Both the position numbers and the translations under genes were made by a program. Shown here in pieces: positions 1-7,932 of a stretch of 64,000 bases of DNA. The notes beneath the pieces are model-generated. The model was not told the DNA's origin. It did not search any database and saw only the letters and a program-made list of their open reading frames with translations. Source of the DNA: JAEWWD01 sp964440115 (GTDB lineage Bacteria; Bacillota; Clostridia; Christensenellales; CAG-138); contig CAYTPV010000001.1 of the NCBI GenBank assembly GCA_964440115.1, positions 527,624-591,623 on the forward strand, read 5' to 3'. How positions within the stretch are numbered: position 1 is the first letter of the stretch; the number at the start of each line of letters is the position of its first letter.

Positions 1-2
1 TT

Positions 3-221
3 TACAGCGATGATGCTTGTGTGAAATGCGGCACGTGCGCAAAAATCTGCCCCGTCGGCAATATCCAAATGACGGCGGACGGGCCAAGTTGGCTGCAGCA
101 TTGTGAGCAGTGCTTTGTGTGCCTGCAATGGTGCCCGAAATCCGCGCTGCAGTTTCGAGAAGGCACCGCGGGGAAGAAGCGGTATCATCACCCCTCCGTC
201 ACGCTTGAGGATATGCTCTAA
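3..221 (+). CDS. Ferredoxin-type 4Fe-4S protein, C-terminal part (5' end outside window)
   Basis: The reading frame is open from the first bases of the window, so the gene starts upstream and only its last 72 codons are seen. Two ferredoxin cluster motifs are visible: CVKCGTCAKICPVGNI near the beginning and CEQCFVCLQWCPKSAL about 30 residues later. This is the bacterial 2[4Fe-4S] layout CxxCxxCxxxCP, twice. The spacing, and the tail after the second cluster ending in a short basic stretch, resemble the C-terminal ferredoxin half of EFR1-type (flavodoxin plus ferredoxin) proteins of Clostridia. That assignment needs the missing N-terminus. Role: electron transfer in the cytoplasm. Confidence 0.8.
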   Translation, partial: YSDDACVKCGTCAKICPVGNIQMTADGPSWLQHCEQCFVCLQWCPKSALQFREGTAGKKRYHHPSVTLEDML

Positions 222-275
222 CGAAGCGGTACCGATCATGATATCTAAAAACATTTTTAAAATAAGAAGGAGAAA

Positions 276-752
276 ATGGATACGGATATACTCATGACAC
301 AGCAGGAATTTGAAAGCCTAGATGATGCGGCGCTGATTTGGCGCTGCGTCGAGCCAAGTATCCGGGAAGTACGAGGAAAAGACCCAAATACAAAATCGCA
401 GGCCATGCAGCGGCTCAATGGCTCTCAGCGCGCGCTATTTCTTTTTCAGGTGCTGTACGGGCATGCCGGAAACGGAGCTGCCGCGTTTTTCGCCCAGATC
501 GCCTATCTTGCCGAGACTCTGGATTTTTTCTCTGCGCTAAAATCCGCAATGAAATTTTTCAATGATGAAGAAATGCTGCGCATCGTTGAACAATTTGAAC
601 GCGCTTACAGCGCGTTAAGGCAGTCGCAGCCGGTATCTCCACAGGAACTGGCAGAACTCGATCAAATGTACTCAGAGCGCATTCCGGATACCCTGCATCG
701 GACTGCCGCATATATCCGCACCCATCCTGCTGAATTCTTAAGCCTTGAATAA
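276..752 (+). CDS. Hypothetical protein, possibly DMP19/DUF4375-like
   Basis: A 158-residue, acidic, mostly helical soluble protein with no signal peptide or membrane segment. The central part (ALFLFQVLYGHAGNGAAAFF and the helix after it) recalls the DMP19/DUF4375 family by eye, but this is tentative and no function is claimed. An AAGGAG sequence lies just 3 bases before the ATG at 276. The spacing is short, and the ATG at 294 is an alternative start without its own ribosome site. The gene ends 9 bases before the convergent cyclo-ligase gene, with no obvious terminator between them. It may be co-transcribed with the ferredoxin-type gene 54 bases upstream. Confidence 0.6.
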   Translation: MDTDILMTQQEFESLDDAALIWRCVEPSIREVRGKDPNTKSQAMQRLNGSQRALFLFQVLYGHAGNGAAAFFAQIAYLAETLDFFSALKSAMKFFNDEEMLRIVEQFERAYSALRQSQPVSPQELAELDQMYSERIPDTLHRTAAYIRTHPAEFLSLE

Positions 753-761
753 AACTGACGA

Positions 762-1349
762 CTATTTCGTATATATCAGCGACTTTTCCGTAATCACGCA
801 GTCCGCAGGCACATCCGTAGACTCCGGTACGATCCCCTCTACCCGCTGCGCTTCGTACGCGACAAGTATCGTCTTCGCTTTGATGCATTTGGGCAAAAAG
901 CGGTCGTAGTAACCCGCGCCCATGCCGATTCGGTTTCCTTTATCATCAAACGCGGCGCAGGGCAGTATCACAAGGTCAATTTGGGCGGGATCGATTTCGC
1001 AGGACTCGCATACAACGGGGGCCAATATGCCATACCTGCCCTTTTCCCACGCATGCGAGCCGTTAGGGAGCAGCGGAACCATTGTCGTTTTATCCGTGCA
1101 GCACGGGTACACGACATTCTTGCCACATTTTTGCGCTGCATCCGCCGCGGCGTCCACATTCACTTCCCCGCCAAAGCTCCGGTAGGCCATGATCACATTG
1201 GCTTGATCAAACGCGGGTGTTCCGACTATAGCGTCGCAGATGCGGTGATCGAATTCCGCACGGTCTTCGGGAGAAATGCCCCTCCTTCCCGCAAGACCAG
1301 CCTGACGGAGTTCCTGTTTTGTAAAAACGGTTGCTATATGTTCATCCAT
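762..1349 (-). CDS. 5-formyltetrahydrofolate cyclo-ligase
   Basis: This 195-residue protein matches the 5-FTHF cyclo-ligase (MTHFS/YgfA) family in length and motifs. The enzyme uses ATP to convert 5-formyl-THF to 5,10-methenyl-THF, returning a storage folate to the one-carbon pool in the cytoplasm. Visible marks are the N-terminal basic helix with KQELRQ, YRSFGGEVNV in the middle, and the signature GMGAGYYDRFL near residue 145, which belongs to the nucleotide/folate site. The start ATG at 1349 gives a normal N-terminus although the ribosome site is weak. The gene lies downstream of and parallel to the LysM gene, about 110 bases away. Confidence 0.93.
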   Translation of the reverse strand: MDEHIATVFTKQELRQAGLAGRRGISPEDRAEFDHRICDAIVGTPAFDQANVIMAYRSFGGEVNVDAAADAAQKCGKNVVYPCCTDKTTMVPLLPNGSHAWEKGRYGILAPVVCESCEIDPAQIDLVILPCAAFDDKGNRIGMGAGYYDRFLPKCIKAKTILVAYEAQRVEGIVPESTDVPADCVITEKSLIYTK

Positions 1350-1459
1350 AGGTGCATTCTATCACTTTTGAAGGATACCGTCGATGGATGGTATGGTATT
1401 CTGTTTCCCCACATACGTTTTACTTTCTTATACATGAAATGGTCTATTGGTTTTTAGTG

Positions 1460-2602
1460 TCAACGGAATGTATTGCGAATCTCAAATCTTGAAGTGACAG
1501 TCTGGTAGCTGACAACAGAAAAATCATCGATAGTGAGGAAACTGATACCCCCAAGGTTATAAGTCCGCACAAGATCAAGCGGCGCTCTGAGATTGGTATC
1601 AATCTGGCATAACACCTCATGGAACATGCCGTCGTTTCCAAAATACGTAAAGTGCGATGTACGGGAACGCGGGTCGATAAGGAATGCACCGCCAATCTGC
1701 TGGACCAGCGCATCCGCTTGTGCTGAGGAAAGAAGGCCATACAGCTCGTTATATTCCGGCCCGAGTCTCCAGTCATAACAACAGCCGGGGACGGATAAAA
1801 GCAGCTTCGGGCTGGTGATGAACTGGGTTGTAAAGTCAATTGCCTCCTGCAGCTCGTCGATATACGACATCTCGCTGGATTCGTAGGTACAAATCCACTC
1901 GGTGGTCCGCAGAATGAGACGATCCACGACGCTGTTAAAAGAAATATGCGAATTGGTCTCCATTAAAGCGGCCTGCTGCTCGATTAGAATTGTAATTCTG
2001 GGAGCAACGACCACAATAAGGCCCAACGGATGCAGTTGCAAGTTAAGAGCCTGCAAAAACTCGGCAAGGGCTAAATAGTCGCTGGGATAAACTTTCGTAA
2101 AACTGACATTGATACCGGAATAGTTTTTCTCCTGGAGAGTTGCGACGATGTTATCCATCATACTTTGGTTGATTTGCTCATCCGTAAGTAGGACATGTGC
2201 CAGCTCGCCGGAAAAACCGGCAATCGGGTCGATATTCGGGTCAATATTTGTGATGGCCATTAAGGGCGCCACGCCTTTTTGATGTGCTGCCTCGATCAGC
2301 CATGCATCGTCGACCGGCGGAAGCGTACCATCCGCCTTTACGTCGTAACCAAGTATGCTTAAATAGGTGAGATAGGGCAACACGTTCTGCAATACTTCGG
2401 GGCTCGCCGCAGCGGATGTGTAGCCGTTTACCTCTATAACCGGTCGTACGAGTTCACCCTGCGGGATACGCAGCGTCTGCCCAACGGCGATTGCCCCATT
2501 CTGAATCTCTGAGTTCGCCAAAAGTAAATGCTCGGTCGTAATGCCAAACAATCGCGTGATCGAATAAATCGTATCGCCCGGCTGTACGATATAGTCGAAC
2601 AA
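1460..2602 (-). CDS. LysM domain protein with GH18/YaaH-like domain, catalytic residues missing
   Basis: A 380-residue protein. It begins with a LysM peptidoglycan-binding domain (residues 2-47: YIVQPGDTIYSITRLFGI, then LRIPQG), followed by a GH18-type barrel of about 320 residues like spore cortex/germination proteins of the YaaH/SleL group. These proteins normally bind and cleave cortex peptidoglycan. In active members the fourth strand carries DxxDxDxE; here the equivalent segment reads YSGINVSFTKV, so the catalytic Glu and its Asp partner are absent. It may be a binding or structural protein rather than a hydrolase. There is no signal peptide, as is usual for spore-coat proteins made in the mother cell. 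Start: TTG at 2602, with AAGGGG seven bases upstream. Confidence 0.8.
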   Translation of the reverse strand: MFDYIVQPGDTIYSITRLFGITTEHLLLANSEIQNGAIAVGQTLRIPQGELVRPVIEVNGYTSAAASPEVLQNVLPYLTYLSILGYDVKADGTLPPVDDAWLIEAAHQKGVAPLMAITNIDPNIDPIAGFSGELAHVLLTDEQINQSMMDNIVATLQEKNYSGINVSFTKVYPSDYLALAEFLQALNLQLHPLGLIVVVAPRITILIEQQAALMETNSHISFNSVVDRLILRTTEWICTYESSEMSYIDELQEAIDFTTQFITSPKLLLSVPGCCYDWRLGPEYNELYGLLSSAQADALVQQIGGAFLIDPRSRTSHFTYFGNDGMFHEVLCQIDTNLRAPLDLVRTYNLGGISFLTIDDFSVVSYQTVTSRFEIRNTFR

Positions 2603-2681
2603 TTGCGGACCCCTTCTTTCGCATAGGATATTCTATGCATATGAAACGGCCATCCCAAAAAGCCGCCGGGTTTCTTCGCCG

Positions 2682-2711
2682 AAAAAAGATACAGGCCGCT
2701 TTTAAGCGGCC
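2682..2711 (-). terminator. Rho-independent terminator of the SorC-family gene
   Basis: On the minus strand, just after the regulator gene, GGCCGCTT and AAGCGGCC form a perfect 8-bp stem with a tiny loop. A T-rich tract (TCTTTTTT) follows a few bases later. Confidence 0.6.
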
Positions 2712-2738
2712 CGGTTGAGTGTATCTGTATACCTTTGC

Positions 2739-3695
2739 TTATCCCCGCTTGGACCCTGTCACGTTGAGCACGGCGATGGCGCACAGTTCATCTATGATCA
2801 GTGCCTTGATAATGCCCGCGCGCGCTCCGGCTATGATGGTAGTCGCCCTTTCCGCCCCCTCACCCACACCTATAACAAGCGGAACATCAGCCAGTGTGGA
2901 AAGCTCTACGGACATCACGCGGTTGTTTAAAAAGCAATCCGCCGGTGTGCCGTCCATGCGGATGCGCCGCCCGCAGATATCTGCGGTTGCCCCCTCCGCC
3001 ACCAGCGCACGGGATTCCTCAAGCGAAATATACCCGCCCAGGTATGTGACGCTGCGCTCCGGGTTTGCCGTACCCAGCCCCACGATGGCGATATCAATTT
3101 CAGGAAAGAGCATGAAATGCCTCTGTATTTCCGGCTCTTCCATCAAAAGCTGCCGGGTCATGACATTTTGCACGACCATGGGCGCCTGCATCATATGCCA
3201 GGAGGCATTGAGTTTGTTTGCAAGTGCCCGTACGATATCACGCCCGTCGATGTTGATGCCCGGAATATACATGCCGCCCGCAAGCTGTATGACTCGGCAG
3301 CCTTTGCGATCGGGTTGAGGATTAAAATGCTGTACGAGCTGGTTGGCGGTGGTGCCCCACGCTACGCCGACTGACATGTTATCCTGTATCTTCTGTGTGA
3401 AATACGCCGCGGCGGCCTTGCCAACGGCGGACTTGCTTTTTTCCGCAGTCGTTTCTGATGTGACCACGATGACATCCTTCAGGCCAAGCTGGTTTTTGAT
3501 GGCCGCCGCCATGTCCTCGCGCAGCATGGGATTTGCATTGAATGTAAACTCCACGATATGCTTATCGCGACACTCCTTCAACAGACGCGAAATCTTCAGT
3601 CGGGAAAGGCCCATCATATCCGCGATTTCCTGTTGAGAAAGATTGCCCACATAATACAGCTTTGCGATCATCACAAGCGTGTTGCGGCTGACCAT
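2739..3695 (-). CDS. SorC/DeoR-family sugar-binding transcriptional regulator
   Basis: A 318-residue regulator with an N-terminal helix-turn-helix (residues 10-45: IAKLYYVGNLSQQEIADMMG, then LSRLKISRLLKE) and a C-terminal SorC/CggR sugar-phosphate-binding domain. The latter shows the family marks GVAWGTT near residue 110, VIQLAGG, VGLGT and the terminal GxxK-type helix. These proteins control sugar and polyol catabolic operons in response to a phosphorylated sugar. The ATG at 3695 was chosen over an upstream in-frame start at 3824 because AAGGATGGTG precedes it and the family begins here. It is divergent from the PTS operon and is the obvious candidate to control it through the palindrome at 3859-3874. 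Confidence 0.9.
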   Translation of the reverse strand: MVSRNTLVMIAKLYYVGNLSQQEIADMMGLSRLKISRLLKECRDKHIVEFTFNANPMLREDMAAAIKNQLGLKDVIVVTSETTAEKSKSAVGKAAAAYFTQKIQDNMSVGVAWGTTANQLVQHFNPQPDRKGCRVIQLAGGMYIPGINIDGRDIVRALANKLNASWHMMQAPMVVQNVMTRQLLMEEPEIQRHFMLFPEIDIAIVGLGTANPERSVTYLGGYISLEESRALVAEGATADICGRRIRMDGTPADCFLNNRVMSVELSTLADVPLVIGVGEGAERATTIIAGARAGIIKALIIDELCAIAVLNVTGSKRG

Positions 3696-3858
3696 ATGGC
3701 CACCATCCTTTATATATAGAAATGAACATATGTATCGTTTCTTTAGTATATCATGGGGTTTGATTGTTGAATACAGCTTTCTGCAGAAGCATATCACCCT
3801 TGTTTCGCCGCATAAACAGCCCAAAATGTCGACTGATTACGATTTCTGTCGAAATGCA

Positions 3859-3874
3859 ATGATCATATGATCAT
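3859..3874. promoter_or_regulatory. Perfect 16-bp palindrome, candidate SorC-family operator
   Basis: ATGATCATATGATCAT is a perfect inverted repeat in the divergent intergenic region. It lies about 20 bases upstream of the -35 box of the PTS-operon promoter and about 165 bases upstream of the regulator start. Position and symmetry fit an operator or activator site; binding by the adjacent regulator is inferred. Confidence 0.55.
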
Positions 3875-3892
3875 CGAATATTTGCTATTCAA

Positions 3893-3921
3893 TTGACATA
3901 TGCTCGTACTTTGGATAATAT
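3893..3921 (+). promoter_or_regulatory. Near-consensus sigma-A promoter of the PTS operon
   Basis: TTGACA (3893-3898), a 17-base spacer and TAATAT (3916-3921) match the vegetative promoter almost perfectly. Transcription would begin near 3928, giving a leader of about 165 bases before the TTG start at 4092. No gene is evident in the leader. Confidence 0.75.
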
Positions 3922-4091
3922 CTATACATCAACAGGAACTCATATCATACTGCCGCAAAAGAGCGCGGCACGGCAATTTCTCAGTATTGAAACACACAGC
4001 AGAAAATTATCCGCTACAGGAAAGCAGATCACAAGCCGGTAAGGCTTTGGAGTTTTACTCTCACAAAACACGAATTGTAAGGGGTGTTTTT

Positions 4092-5213
4092 TTGGACAGC
4101 AGAACGCGTGTGCGGCTGGCTATGCAGCATAAGGAACCCGACAGGGTCCCTCTGGATATCTGGGGGTGCGCTTCGCGCATTCACACATCCCGTTATCTTT
4201 CCCTGGCGGCCGAATTGGGTTTAAAAACCGGCGACCCTATCCGCCCGGGCACCATGACGGAATATGAAGATTATGCATTGGCCGACCTTCTTGGCTGTGA
4301 TTTTCGTCATATCAACATTGGCGGCCCCGCCAATTATAAAAGCTATTATGACGCAAACGGCAACAAGATCGACGAATGGGGTATAGGCAAACGGCTGGTT
4401 CTGATGTCCAATACTGTCACGTCGCATCCATTCCCCGAGCCGGACAGAGAGCTGCTGCGCAAACACCGCTGGCCTGCGCCGCGAGATCCGGGCCGTATTG
4501 CGGGACTTCATGAGCTTGCCAAGCAGTACTTTGAACAAACGGATAAAGCGATTACGGCGACAACCGCCACATCCGGCCTGTTTTTTGATTTCGGCCAGTA
4601 CCTGTGCGGCACAGAGCAGTTCCTCGTGAATTTATATGAAGAAGAAGAATTCTGCGATGAGCTCATTGACAAACTGCTCGAACTGTTTACGGAAATATAC
4701 CTGTATTATCTTGAACCCATCGCGCCTTATCTTGAATGGGTGGAATTTGCATCCGACCTTGGGACACAGCAGGCGCAGTTCATATCCGGCCCTATGTTCC
4801 GCCGATATTTCAAATCTCCCATGAAGCAGCTGTTTTCTGCGGTAAAGCGCGCGTATCCGCACCTGAAGATATTTTTGCATTCCTGTGGGTCCATCATCAA
4901 CTTCATTCCCGATCTCATCGACTGCGGCGTGGAAATACTCAATCCCCTGCAGCCTCTCGCAAAAGGCATGGACGCTTATGCGATTAAAAAGGAATTCGGC
5001 TCGGCATTGGTGTTTCACGGGGGCGTGGATATTCAGGAGGCGCTGCCCGGCACAACCGAGCAGGTACGTGCAGACGTAAAGCGCTGCATAGATGCGCTCG
5101 CCCGGGGCGGCGGGTACATACTCTCCCCCGCCAATCACATACAGAACGACGTACCCAACCAGAACATACTGGAACTGTACCGCTGCGCGAGGGAACTCGG
5201 CGTATATCAATAA
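4092..5213 (+). CDS. Uroporphyrinogen decarboxylase (URO-D)/MtaA-like methyltransferase family protein
   Basis: A 373-residue protein of the URO-D/MtaA superfamily. The visible pattern includes RVPLDIWG near the N-terminus, an HSCG motif (H263, C265) on a barrel strand that provides zinc ligands in MtaA/CmuA-type methyltransferases, and the C-terminal GGGYILSPANHIQNDVP typical of the family. True HemE is unlikely because no haem genes are nearby and the protein leads a PTS operon. A methyltransferase acting on a methylated compound is more plausible. The TTG at 4092 was chosen because AAGGGG lies seven bases before it and the protein aligns from there; the frame is open further upstream but lacks a ribosome site. 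EIIB follows after 17 bases. Confidence 0.8.
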   Translation: MDSRTRVRLAMQHKEPDRVPLDIWGCASRIHTSRYLSLAAELGLKTGDPIRPGTMTEYEDYALADLLGCDFRHINIGGPANYKSYYDANGNKIDEWGIGKRLVLMSNTVTSHPFPEPDRELLRKHRWPAPRDPGRIAGLHELAKQYFEQTDKAITATTATSGLFFDFGQYLCGTEQFLVNLYEEEEFCDELIDKLLELFTEIYLYYLEPIAPYLEWVEFASDLGTQQAQFISGPMFRRYFKSPMKQLFSAVKRAYPHLKIFLHSCGSIINFIPDLIDCGVEILNPLQPLAKGMDAYAIKKEFGSALVFHGGVDIQEALPGTTEQVRADVKRCIDALARGGGYILSPANHIQNDVPNQNILELYRCARELGVYQ

Positions 5214-5230
5214 GAAGGGAGGAACGAGGC

Positions 5231-5542
5231 ATGGCAGCAAAGAAGCTGATCCTATGCGTATGCGGCGCGGGCATCAACACATCCATCAATGCAGAGATGA
5301 CCATCCGTGAGTACCTGGAAAAAGAGAAGGCAAACGATATCGAGGTCAAACACACGACAATCGGCGATATCGGAGCCTACCAGGGACGCGAAAATATGGT
5401 CGTCGTATGGATGACGGCGGTAGTGGAATCCTTTGGCGCACCCAGCGTTCAGGGGCTTACCTACCTTGTGGGCTCACGCAAGGCAAAGCAGGAACTGACG
5501 CAGCAGATTATCGCACTTATGAATTCCATATATAAGCCCTGA
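5231..5542 (+). CDS. PTS EIIB component, galactitol/ascorbate type
   Basis: A 103-residue phosphocarrier. The phosphocysteine loop is intact, LCVCGAGINTS, with C11 in the catalytic position of the C-G-x-G-x-x-T-S loop seen in GatB-type EIIB domains. It would take phosphate from the EIIA at 7110 and pass it to the sugar bound to the EIIC at 5772, at the inner face of the membrane. GGAGG lies eight bases before the ATG. The substrate cannot be read from the sequence; GatABC-family permeases handle polyols and other sugars. Confidence 0.87.
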   Translation: MAAKKLILCVCGAGINTSINAEMTIREYLEKEKANDIEVKHTTIGDIGAYQGRENMVVVWMTAVVESFGAPSVQGLTYLVGSRKAKQELTQQIIALMNSIYKP

Positions 5543-5567
5543 GCCTGCGCCTGCAGGGCCCATTGTA

Positions 5568-5595
5568 AATCCATCAACTGTGATGGGTTCTTTTT
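5568..5595 (+). terminator. Intra-operon hairpin with T-tract between EIIB and EIIC genes
   Basis: AATCCATCA and TGATGGGTT pair around a four-base loop (ACTG), followed by CTTTTT. It lies 26 bases after the EIIB stop and about 180 bases before the EIIC start. It could stop or attenuate part of the transcription, so that soluble EIIB is made in excess of the membrane component. A second small hairpin without a T-tract lies at 5703-5720. The remaining sequence up to 5757 shows nothing recognisable. Confidence 0.6.
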
Positions 5596-5771
5596 GCTGA
5601 TCTTTAAAGACGGGGAGAAAACAGAACCGGCCAACTTCAACCAGCCATTACCGAACAGCTATCAATTCGCAACGCTGTCAATGCACCATTCATAAGTTTT
5701 CCGTAACCCTGTTTGGGTTATCGCGCTAATAACAGAAGCAGTCTACAATAACAGATCGGAGGGGTATATCA

Positions 5772-7013
5772 ATGCAAGTTGCAGCAATTCTGGGGAGTTT
5801 GGGCGGACCTGTCATCGTTGCAATCGTCATGTGCATACTGGGCCTTGTGTTCGGCGCTGGATTTAAGAAGAGCCTGCGCGGCGGTATATACACAGGCATA
5901 GGTCTTGCGGGCTTGATGGTAATCGTCAACAACGCGACGAGCGTATTGACTCCCGCCATTCAGGCATTCGCAACAAGGCTGAACGCGAGCTTTACGGCGG
6001 TTGACGTAGGCTGGGGCTCGGCAGGCGTAGCGTTCGCGTGGCCGGGGCTGGCGTTCGTTATTCTGGCAACTCTGCTTGTCAACCTGATACTGGTACTCTT
6101 AAAAGTCGTCAAAACAATGTGGACCGATATCTGGAGTCTGTGGCATGGCCAGGTGGTCGGCGGCATGGTGTGGTACGTAACCGGCCAGAACGTATGGCTG
6201 GGCGTTGCCGCTGCAGTATTGTTCCTGACAATCAACTCTTTCGTTGCAGACTATACCGCAAAGCGCTACCAGGAATTCACCGGCCTGCCCGGCATATCGG
6301 TGCCGTGCACGGTTTCCTTCCTCGCACTGTTTGCGAGACCGTTCAACGCGCTTATTGAAAAGATCCCCGGGCTGAACAAAATTGATGCTTCGCCCGAAGC
6401 GATCCGCAGCAAGATGGGCGTGTTCGGCGAACTTGGCGTAATGGGTCTCATCATCGGTATCATCATCGGCATACTGGGCGCGCTGCCCTACGGTCAGGTG
6501 CTCAACATGGGCATACAGGCCGGCGTGCTGATGGTATTCCTGCCCAAGACCGTATCGGTACTGTGCGAAGGCGTTATCCCCATCTCCAACTCGGTTATGG
6601 AATTCGTACAGGAAAAATTCGGCGGCCGCGAGCTTTACGTCGCCGTGGACTGCGCCGCGCTGCTTGGCCATCCCTCCGTTATGGCCTCGGCCGTCATACT
6701 TTACCCCTTGGTAGTGCTGCTCGCCGTAATACTTCCCGGCAACGCGCTGCTGCCCATTGCCAGCCTCGCGATAATCCCGTACTGGTGCGGCGCTGTCGCT
6801 CCCTACCTCAAGGGCAATGTATTCCGCATCGTTCTGTTTGTGCTGGTCTGGACGATCCCTGTGTTCTACATCGCTTCGATGATGGCCCCTGTTCATACCG
6901 CAACGATGGGCGCGCTCAGCCTCGCCGACCCCAACGTCACCAATTCCTGCTTCGATATGGCGGGCGATCCCATGGGCGCACTCATTACCAAGCTGTTTAC
7001 ACTGTTTAAGTAA
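5772..7013 (+). CDS. PTS EIIC permease, galactitol (GatC) type
   Basis: A 413-residue integral membrane protein with about ten to twelve hydrophobic helices. It carries GatC-family landmarks: the first helix into FGAGFKKSLRGGIYTGIGL, a conserved GWGSAGVAFAWPG segment near residue 80, and the GHPSVMASAVILYP region near residue 303, which belongs to the substrate-binding half. It forms the transmembrane channel that takes up the sugar while EIIB phosphorylates it. CGGAGGGG precedes the ATG at a normal distance. The length is close to that of E. coli GatC (about 450). Confidence 0.9.
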   Translation: MQVAAILGSLGGPVIVAIVMCILGLVFGAGFKKSLRGGIYTGIGLAGLMVIVNNATSVLTPAIQAFATRLNASFTAVDVGWGSAGVAFAWPGLAFVILATLLVNLILVLLKVVKTMWTDIWSLWHGQVVGGMVWYVTGQNVWLGVAAAVLFLTINSFVADYTAKRYQEFTGLPGISVPCTVSFLALFARPFNALIEKIPGLNKIDASPEAIRSKMGVFGELGVMGLIIGIIIGILGALPYGQVLNMGIQAGVLMVFLPKTVSVLCEGVIPISNSVMEFVQEKFGGRELYVAVDCAALLGHPSVMASAVILYPLVVLLAVILPGNALLPIASLAIIPYWCGAVAPYLKGNVFRIVLFVLVWTIPVFYIASMMAPVHTATMGALSLADPNVTNSCFDMAGDPMGALITKLFTLFK

Positions 7014-7035
7014 ATCCAACCTAACCCTCTCTTTT

Positions 7036-7066
7036 TACCCGCCCTCAGGCAGCCTGAGGGCGGGTA
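7036..7066 (+). terminator. Long intercistronic hairpin between EIIC and EIIA genes
   Basis: TACCCGCCCTCAGGC and GCCTGAGGGCGGGTA form a 15-bp perfect inverted repeat separated by one base. Only a weak TAATTT follows. It is a strong mRNA secondary structure that may act as a partial terminator or as protection of the upstream message. Confidence 0.55.
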
Positions 7067-7109
7067 ATTTAAAGGTTACCGGGTTCACCCGAATGATAAG
7101 GAGCATTTC

Positions 7110-7592
7110 ATGCTGGAATTCGACCCTGAAATCGTGCTGATGGACTGTACGGCGCAGTGCCGCGAGGAAGTCATCAGCACGCTCGTCAATAAAATGGAAG
7201 TTGCCGGCTATGTAACGTCCGCTTATACTGAAAATGTACTCTTGCGTGAAAAAAGCTACCCCACCGGCCTGCCTACCGAAGGCGTGCGTGTGGCGATTCC
7301 CCACGGCATGAACGCCGACGGTATACTCAGGCAGGGAATCGGAATAGCAAAGCTGACCTCACCCGTCACATTCTGCAACATGGCGGACGCGAATGAAGAA
7401 CTTGATGTGGAATTGGTGTTTTTGCTTGCAAACCGCGAGGCCGAGGCGCAGTTAAACGACCTTCGATCGCTGATGGAATGTTTTTCTGAAGCGGATTTCC
7501 TTTGTCAGCTCAAAAAAGCGAATACTGCTCATGAACTTATTATGCTTTTGCAGGAAGCCTGCGCAGCCAACGATTGTTCCTGTACGGATTAG
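7110..7592 (+). CDS. PTS EIIA component, fructose/mannitol/galactitol type
   Basis: A 160-residue soluble phosphocarrier of the PTS EIIA-2 (nitrogen/fructose-like) fold. The phosphohistidine motif is VAIPHG around residue 65, preceded by LLREKSYPTGLPTEG, which is characteristic of the family. It accepts phosphate from HPr and hands it to the cysteine of EIIB (5231). AAGGAG sits just before the ATG. It is the only EIIA in the operon, so it presumably serves the complete uptake system. Confidence 0.88.
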   Translation: MLEFDPEIVLMDCTAQCREEVISTLVNKMEVAGYVTSAYTENVLLREKSYPTGLPTEGVRVAIPHGMNADGILRQGIGIAKLTSPVTFCNMADANEELDVELVFLLANREAEAQLNDLRSLMECFSEADFLCQLKKANTAHELIMLLQEACAANDCSCTD

Positions 7593-7640
7593 TATCAGCC
7601 ATCCAAAACAGACCAACACCGACGCGTTAACAGAGGGATT

Positions 7641-7931
7641 ATGAAAAAAGTGCTCATCGCGGGGGGATTGTGCGGAATTACCATGCTGGTCGCTTCGCAA
7701 AGCATTGAGGAAAGCTGCCTCAAAGCGCGCATCCCCGTGCGTGTGGATATTAAAAATTTGTGGGAATCAGCCTGCACTGGCGAAGGATACGACGTGATCG
7801 TGGAAATGTTCCCCTACTTTGAAAACGTATCCTGTCCGCTGCTGTCCGGCCGTCCGTTCATATTGCGTCAGGGGACCAAGGAACTGGTGGATCGCATCGT
7901 CGCCCTGCTGCGCGAGAAACAGGAGGTTTGA
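7641..7931 (+). CDS. Second EIIB-like protein with the catalytic cysteine replaced
   Basis: A 96-residue protein with the length and pattern of GatB-type EIIB. Its first strand and loop align to E. coli GatB (IIVACGGAVATST) as VLIAGGLCGITML, so the phosphocysteine position is Gly8 and a cysteine occurs three residues later (C11). The conserved helix SIEESCLKARIPV follows. Either C11 takes over in a shifted loop or the protein cannot carry phosphate and acts as a regulator or chaperone of the PTS. It starts 48 bases after EIIA and runs directly into the desulfurase gene, with one base between stop and start, so the two are translationally coupled. Confidence 0.75.
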   Translation: MKKVLIAGGLCGITMLVASQSIEESCLKARIPVRVDIKNLWESACTGEGYDVIVEMFPYFENVSCPLLSGRPFILRQGTKELVDRIVALLREKQEV

Positions 7932-7932
7932 T

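Noticed and set aside
4092..5213. HemE (true uroporphyrinogen decarboxylase) assignment
   Set aside because: The HxC zinc-type motif and the PTS context favour the MtaA-like methyltransferase branch.
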